DNA of 10,592 nucleotides from Chromatiales bacterium (lineage in GTDB: Bacteria > Pseudomonadota > Gammaproteobacteria > UBA6429 > Thiohalophilaceae). The stretch is taken from positions 1-10,592 of the forward strand of contig JAHEDB010000043.1 in assembly GCA_024641465.1 (NCBI GenBank). Reading direction: 5' to 3'. Under the pieces are notes generated by a model. That model saw only the letters and a program-made list of their open reading frames with translations, was not told the origin of the DNA and did not search any database. Position 1 is the first letter of the stretch. Each line of letters starts with the position of its first letter. Position numbers and translations under genes: made by a program. Shown here piece by piece: positions 6,484 through 10,592 of the stretch.

Positions 6484-7314
6484 ATGAAGTTATATTCGGT
6501 TGTTGCATTTTCATTAATGCAGTGTGCGTTATGGTCCACGGTATGGGCGGTGGAGGGTGCCGGGCAAGGCCATCAGGCCACCCCCGCCGGTGATCAACAG
6601 GATAATGCACTGGCCATCAGTCAGAACGCCATCGGCAAGACGCTCGGTGAGCATGTGTTTACCAACAGCCAGGGGCGGTCGGTAAGCCTCAGCTCATTGC
6701 AGGGGCGGCCGTTGGTGATCAGTATGATCTACACCAGTTGTTATCACATCTGTCCGACGGTTACCCGCCACCTCTCCGATGTCGTCGCCAAGGCCAAACA
6801 GGCGTTTGGTGCGGAGCGTTTCAATGTGTTGACCATCGGCTTTGATTCGCGCAACGACACACCGGATGCGATGCGCCTGTTTGCCGCGCAACAATCCGCC
6901 AACAGCGATAACTGGCAATTCCTCAGCGCCGACCAGGCGACGATCAATGCCCTCGCCAGGGAGATCGGTTTCCAGTTCAGGGCAACTCCCAAGGGCTTCG
7001 ATCACCTGATCCAGGCGACCATTGTGGACGCCAGGGGCAAGGTATATCGGCAGGTTTATGATATGAACTTTGCCACGCCCCTGTTGATCCAGCCACTCAA
7101 GGAGCTGCTCGAAGGACAACCCCGTACGGGCTCGGTGATCAGTCATCTCGGTAACAGGCTGCGGCTGTTTTGCACGGTGTATGATCCGGCCAATGATCGT
7201 TATTTCGTGGATTACTCGATCTTCATCGGTATGTTTATCGGCCTGACCACCATGAGCGTGTTGTTATATTTCCTGCTGCGCGAGTGGCGACGGACCCGAC
7301 GGGGTGCGGCTTGA
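6484..7314 (+). CDS. senC: Sco1/SenC family copper chaperone with C-terminal membrane helix
   Basis: Thioredoxin-fold protein that delivers copper to, or reduces, the CuA site of subunit II at the outer face of the membrane. Of 276 residues, about 1-22 form a signal peptide or anchor, and the Sco domain spans about 45-210. The copper ligands are C86 and C90 (in TSCYHICP), with H174 in FDHLIQ. After the Sco domain come a CTVYDP segment (230-235) and a membrane helix at about 245-266 ending in arginines, so the protein is tethered at its C-terminus. It begins 5 bases after the ctaB stop without a clear ribosome site, implying translational coupling. The partnership with a CuA subunit matches the norSY-senC arrangement. 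The stop codon lies inside the next operator. Confidence 0.92.
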   Translation: MKLYSVVAFSLMQCALWSTVWAVEGAGQGHQATPAGDQQDNALAISQNAIGKTLGEHVFTNSQGRSVSLSSLQGRPLVISMIYTSCYHICPTVTRHLSDVVAKAKQAFGAERFNVLTIGFDSRNDTPDAMRLFAAQQSANSDNWQFLSADQATINALAREIGFQFRATPKGFDHLIQATIVDARGKVYRQVYDMNFATPLLIQPLKELLEGQPRTGSVISHLGNRLRLFCTVYDPANDRYFVDYSIFIGMFIGLTTMSVLLYFLLREWRRTRRGAA

Positions 7315-7353
7315 TACAGATCAAGTTACTTGAGTCGAATAGTGTGGTATTTT
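7311..7353 (+). promoter_or_regulatory. FNR/Dnr-type box and -10 of the cytochrome b fusion operon
   Basis: TTGAT-ACAG-ATCAA at 7311-7324 is a perfect consensus FNR/Dnr site. A TATTTT at 7348-7353 starts 23 bases after it, very close to class II activator spacing (site centred near -41.5), which puts the transcript start near 7359-7360. The TGA stop of the preceding sco gene is embedded in the left half-site (7312-7314). The predicted transcript start also rules out translation starts upstream of about 7360. Confidence 0.85.
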
Positions 7354-7390
7354 GGCTGCTCAAATTTTCCACCAGGAAGCAGGGTATATT

Positions 7391-8980
7391 TTGCTGGCAG
7401 TAATACAGAAGACAGGTAATCGACTGTTCCGTGTCGTTGAGGGAGTGGCCGATCGCTTTTTTGGCCCGCGGCTGAATCCCTTCTATCAACTGGGCGGCCT
7501 GGCCTTTTTCTTTTTCTGGATCGTTGCCGGCAGTGGCCTGTATCTGTATATCTATTTCAGGACCAGCGCCACCGAGGCCTATCAATCCGTTGAATATCTG
7601 ACCCGTGAACAATGGTATCTGGGTGGTGTGATGCGCAGCCTGCATCGCTATGCCTCCGACGCCATGGTCCTGACGGTGGTGTTGCACCTGCTGCGCGAGT
7701 TTTGCCGGGACCGTTTCAGCGGGGTGCGCTGGTTTTCCTGGGTCTCCGGGGTGTTTCTGTTGTGGTTGATGTACGCCTCGGGCATCGGTGGTTACTGGCT
7801 GGTGTGGGACCAACTGGCGCAGTTCGTTGCCGTGCTGACCTCTGAATGGCTGGACCAGTTACCGATCTTCAGCGCCGCCATGGCGCGTAATTTCCTCAAT
7901 GAGGCGCACCTTAGTGACCGCTTCTTTTCCCTGCTGTCCTTCCTGCATATCGGCATCCCGCTGGTCCTGTTGCTCGGTATGTGGATCCATATCCAACGTA
8001 TCAGCCAGCCCAGGAGCAATCCCGTCAACGGTCTCGCCTGGCGAACCCTGCTGGCGATGCTGGTGCTATCCTTGCTCAAACCCGCCGTCAGCATGGCGCC
8101 GGCCAATCTCGACAAGGTAGTCACACAGGTTGATCTGGACTGGTTTTATCTGGCCTTCTATCCGTTGATGGATCACTGGTCCTATTCCGCCATGTGGCTG
8201 CTGGCAGGTGGAGCGACCCTGGTGATGTTGTTTCTGCCGCTGTTGCATCGTCAAAAACGCAGCAAGGTGGCCGAGGTTGAACTGGTCAATTGCAACGGCT
8301 GTGAACGTTGTTTTGTGGATTGCCCCTACGGTGCGGTGACCATGCAGTTACGCAGCGACGGTCTGCCCTATGAGAAAGAGGCGGTGGTCGATGCGGACCA
8401 GTGCGTGGCCTGTGGTATCTGTGTCGGTGCCTGTCCCACGGCGACTCCGTTTCGACGCCGGGGCGCACACCTGGCCGGTATTGAACTGGCGGATTATTCC
8501 ATCGGTGAGTTGCGTGAACAGATTATCAGTGTCTCTGCGAAATTACAGGGTAAGGCCAGGATCATTGTATTTACCTGTGATCATGGCGGTGACGCCGAGC
8601 CGCTACAGGCCGCGGATACTGCGGTGGTCAAGCTGCCGTGTATCGGCTTCCTGCCGCCGTCGTTCATTGATTTTATTCTGTCACGTAAGTATGCCGAGGG
8701 CGTGTTTCTTACCGGTTGTAGCGCCGGTAACTGCTACCACCGCTTTGGTATCGACTGGACACAGCAGCGACTGCTGAACCAGCGCGACCCCGGCCTGCGG
8801 CAGCGCGTCTCACGTGAACTGATTGACTGTTACTGGGATGGCAGCGGCCATAGTCGGCCACTGAAGATGGAACTGCTGGACTTCCATGCGCATCTGAAAG
8901 AGATGGCGGAGCATGAGCATGTGCGGGATATTCGCGCTATCGACGGCCCGGGGCGCGACGAGACGAGGAGTGAGCGATGA
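7391..8980 (+). CDS. Fusion of di-heme cytochrome b, two [4Fe-4S] clusters and an MvhD-like domain
   Basis: A 529-residue redox protein. The N-terminal part is a cytochrome b/b6-like membrane domain. H85/H99 and H186/H200, each pair spaced H-x13-H, would hold two b hemes, and a DWFYLAFYP segment (250-258) recalls the quinone-site region. Next comes a ferredoxin part with C301-x2-C304-x2-C307-x3-C311 and C338-x2-C341-x2-C344-x3-C348. The C-terminal part (about 388-510) resembles the MvhD/hydrogenase iron-sulfur subunit, with cysteines 396, 417, 443 and 448 (GCSAGNC). Such a chain could move electrons between quinol and a low-potential iron-sulfur partner. No ATG exists near the start. I chose TTG 7391 with AGGG 7 bases upstream, since upstream starts fall before the predicted transcript. 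It overlaps the hemerythrin gene by 4 bases. The domains are clear; partner and direction are unknown. Confidence 0.85.
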   Translation: MLAVIQKTGNRLFRVVEGVADRFFGPRLNPFYQLGGLAFFFFWIVAGSGLYLYIYFRTSATEAYQSVEYLTREQWYLGGVMRSLHRYASDAMVLTVVLHLLREFCRDRFSGVRWFSWVSGVFLLWLMYASGIGGYWLVWDQLAQFVAVLTSEWLDQLPIFSAAMARNFLNEAHLSDRFFSLLSFLHIGIPLVLLLGMWIHIQRISQPRSNPVNGLAWRTLLAMLVLSLLKPAVSMAPANLDKVVTQVDLDWFYLAFYPLMDHWSYSAMWLLAGGATLVMLFLPLLHRQKRSKVAEVELVNCNGCERCFVDCPYGAVTMQLRSDGLPYEKEAVVDADQCVACGICVGACPTATPFRRRGAHLAGIELADYSIGELREQIISVSAKLQGKARIIVFTCDHGGDAEPLQAADTAVVKLPCIGFLPPSFIDFILSRKYAEGVFLTGCSAGNCYHRFGIDWTQQRLLNQRDPGLRQRVSRELIDCYWDGSGHSRPLKMELLDFHAHLKEMAEHEHVRDIRAIDGPGRDETRSER

Positions 8981-9366
8981 CACAACTGCTATGGAGTGAT
9001 GATTTTTCTGTTGGTGTGGCTTCGATCGATTATGAGCATAAGGAACTCGTTACCCTGATCAATGAGATCTGTCAGGCGCTGGAAACAAACCCAGGTGAAT
9101 CAAAGCATGAACTGCTGGGCGAATTGTTTGCCAAGATATCGGCCCACTTCGCCCTGGAAGAAAAGATCATGCGCGATCACCGATATGACCGTTATAAGCA
9201 ACATAAGGCCGACCATGAAAAACTGCTGGATGACCTGCGAGATATCATGGATAGCCACGAAGACTCGGGGCGTACCAGTGCTGAAAAACTCGTCAAGGCC
9301 CTGGGCGACTGGTTTGGTGTGCACTTTAAAACCGAAGATGCCCGTTTGCATCGGCACCTGGGTTAA
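8977..9366 (+). CDS. Single-domain bacteriohemerythrin
   Basis: Small soluble four-helix protein (129 residues) with a non-heme di-iron site that binds O2 and, in several relatives, NO. All seven expected ligands are present: H21, H57-x3-E61, H76-x3-H80 and H116-x4-D121. There is no signal peptide, so it acts in the cytoplasm. Its ATG overlaps the TGA of the cytochrome b fusion (ATGA), so the two are probably translationally coupled. In this company it may deliver, buffer or scavenge NO or O2 near the membrane enzymes; that is inferred from position only. The family call is firm. Confidence 0.95.
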   Translation: MTQLLWSDDFSVGVASIDYEHKELVTLINEICQALETNPGESKHELLGELFAKISAHFALEEKIMRDHRYDRYKQHKADHEKLLDDLRDIMDSHEDSGRTSAEKLVKALGDWFGVHFKTEDARLHRHLG

Positions 9367-9371
9367 ATGTC

Positions 9372-9890
9372 ATGACCAGCGCAAAGACTAACAGTGTAGT
9401 GGGGATCGCGGGTCAGCTGATATTTTTCGGGCTGTTTATCGCCGTGCTGATGGTTTTTTCAAATTCTCCTCGCTATGAACATTTCCCGGCCGAACAGGCC
9501 CTGCTCAAGGTGAGCATCAGTCATGCCGGCCAGATCAAGGGCGACTGCCATAAACGCAGTGCCGAAGAACTGGCTCGGTTGTCTCCCAATATGCGGGCCG
9601 CCGATGAATGTCCACGCGAGCGTTCCGACATCCTGCTGGAACTGGCCCTGGATGACAAACCGATATTTCAGGGCAGGTTAGCGCCATCGGGGATCCGGCG
9701 CGATGGTTTTGCCAGTTTCTATGAACGGCTACCCATACCTATCGGTCAGCATCGCCTCAGCGCCCGCATGAAAGACCATGAGAAACTCACAGACTATAAC
9801 TACGTCAAACAGATGGATGTCAAACTTGCCCCTGCCCAGGTGTTTGTCATCGATTTTGATGCAAAGAACGGTGGATTTATTTTTCGCTAG
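9372..9890 (+). CDS. Unrecognised membrane-anchored protein, probably periplasmic
   Basis: I do not recognise this family. The 172-residue product has one N-terminal membrane helix at about 9-29 and then a hydrophilic domain with a beta-rich look. Two cysteines, C59 and C80, lie 21 residues apart in a polar segment on the probable periplasmic side and could form a disulfide or bind a metal. The gene starts 5 bases after the hemerythrin stop with only a weak GGG ribosome site, so it reads as part of the same operon. It ends 76 bases before a heme-copper subunit I gene. A small subunit, assembly factor or FixH-like accessory role is conceivable from context, but no motif proves it. Confidence 0.75.
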   Translation: MTSAKTNSVVGIAGQLIFFGLFIAVLMVFSNSPRYEHFPAEQALLKVSISHAGQIKGDCHKRSAEELARLSPNMRAADECPRERSDILLELALDDKPIFQGRLAPSGIRRDGFASFYERLPIPIGQHRLSARMKDHEKLTDYNYVKQMDVKLAPAQVFVIDFDAKNGGFIFR

Positions 9891-9926
9891 AATTTTTCAT
9901 TTTATTTTCGTTGCATTCCACTAATA

Positions 9927-9932
9927 TATAAT
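9927..9932 (+). promoter_or_regulatory. Possible -10 element before the second subunit I gene
   Basis: A perfect TATAAT lies in the AT-rich 76-base gap between 9890 and 9967. The -35 region is poor (TTTTCG at 9905-9910, 16-base spacing), and no FNR/Dnr palindrome is present here. It may be a secondary promoter, or chance in AT-rich sequence; the gene may simply be read from the operon promoter at 7311. Confidence 0.3.
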
Positions 9933-9966
9933 TCACAACAACACTAAAATAATAAAAGGTTACTGA

Positions 9967-10592
9967 ATGAGTGATGCATATAGACTGCCGGTGCCGGCAG
10001 AGGCCCAGTGTCGACTGACAGCGGGCTGGTTATGGTTGGGTGTGGTTGCTTTATTATGCTCGGGCATTTTTTCCCTGATGCTGGTGTTATCGCGCACACC
10101 GTTTATCTCGAGTTTTATCCCCTGGCTGGATTTTTTTCACACCGCCCTGGTGGTGCACGTCGACCTCTCCGTGCTGGTCTGGTTCCTGGCCTTTGCCGGT
10201 GTCCTCTGGAGCCTGAATTCTACTGAATTATGGATGCGTCTTGGCTGGGCGGCGCTGGGACTGGCGATAGTGGGAACGCTGATCATGGCCATCACCCCTT
10301 TCACCGGTGACGGTCATCCCTTGATGAGCAACTATATTCCGGTATTACAGACCCGCCTGTTTTTCATCGGGCTGTTAACCTTCGCCGCCGGGATTGTGCT
10401 GCTGGTCTGGCGCAGCATGACGGCCATCCCGCAGGTTGGGCAGAGCCTTGCCGGGGAGGGCTCGTTACGCTTTGGCCTGAATACCTCGACGGTGGCAACG
10501 GCCATGGCCATTGTGGGTTTTGCCTGGTCCTGGTTGGTGTTGCCCACCGGTCTGGCCGGCAAGGGCTATTACGAGTTGCTGTTCTGGGGTGG
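9967..10592 (+). CDS. Second heme-copper subunit I-like protein, N-terminal 208 codons (cut by window edge)
   Basis: N-terminal part of a polytopic membrane protein with about six hydrophobic segments in the part seen. Helix II reads FFHTALVVHVDLSVLVWFLA (57-76), where H64 fits the low-spin heme ligand of heme-copper enzymes; H58 is one turn earlier. The frame runs off the window at YYELLFWG (201-208), just where I would expect the helix with the first active-site histidine. It is not a copy of NorY: the two share no obvious local similarity. AAAAGG (9954-9959) lies 7 bases before the ATG. It may be a cbb3-like oxidase or one of the less studied NO-reductase branches, such as those called gNOR or nNOR. 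The decisive residues lie outside the window. Confidence 0.75.
   Translation, partial: MSDAYRLPVPAEAQCRLTAGWLWLGVVALLCSGIFSLMLVLSRTPFISSFIPWLDFFHTALVVHVDLSVLVWFLAFAGVLWSLNSTELWMRLGWAALGLAIVGTLIMAITPFTGDGHPLMSNYIPVLQTRLFFIGLLTFAAGIVLLVWRSMTAIPQVGQSLAGEGSLRFGLNTSTVATAMAIVGFAWSWLVLPTGLAGKGYYELLFWG

Noticed and set aside
7352..7390. TTG at 7352 as start of the cytochrome b fusion
   Set aside because: It falls within the predicted -10 element, so it would not be transcribed from this promoter.

Overview
The window looks like an accessory respiratory locus of a denitrifying proteobacterium. A gammaproteobacterial sulfur oxidiser or similar organism fits best, but I infer that only from gene content and style. 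Two systems with heme-copper catalytic subunits lie side by side, together with a Dnr-type nitric-oxide regulator and three FNR/Dnr-type operator palindromes. I see no tRNA or rRNA genes, insertion sequences or CRISPR arrays.

Layout. Bases 1-762 (minus strand) hold the N-terminal 254 codons of moaA, molybdenum cofactor synthesis; the gene runs off the left edge. A divergent spacer carries a perfect FNR/Dnr palindrome (965-982) in front of dnr (1055-1744, plus strand). Convergent to dnr is a COX15/CtaA-like membrane protein (1762-2772, minus strand) that keeps the family fold but appears to have lost residues in its N-terminal half. A 336-base spacer follows, with a second Dnr-type box (2948-2963), a plausible -10 and a leader hairpin. 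It leads into a three-gene operon: a 48-residue membrane protein, a CuA-bearing subunit II (norS) and a subunit I (norY). NorY carries GHSSQQ where oxygen reductases have GHPEVY, so it lacks the active-site tyrosine. This is the hallmark of the sNOR type of nitric oxide reductase known from ammonia oxidisers as norSY-senC. The operon ends at a strong intrinsic terminator (5544-5574). ctaB (heme O synthase) and a Sco/SenC copper chaperone follow as a coupled pair and would mature the enzyme.

A third FNR/Dnr box (7311-7324) overlaps the sco stop codon and opens a second operon. Its genes are a fusion of di-heme cytochrome b, two [4Fe-4S] clusters and an MvhD-like domain (7391-8980), a single-domain hemerythrin (8977-9366), an unrecognised membrane-anchored protein (9372-9890), and the start of a second, unrelated heme-copper subunit I (9967 to the right edge).

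How it may work together (inference): Dnr senses NO under low oxygen and switches on both operons. NorSY takes electrons from a periplasmic cytochrome c through CuA and reduces NO to N2O. CtaB and Sco supply heme O and copper. The second operon looks like a separate quinol- or iron-sulfur-linked electron-transfer module feeding or protecting another heme-copper enzyme. That operon is the least explained part of the window.
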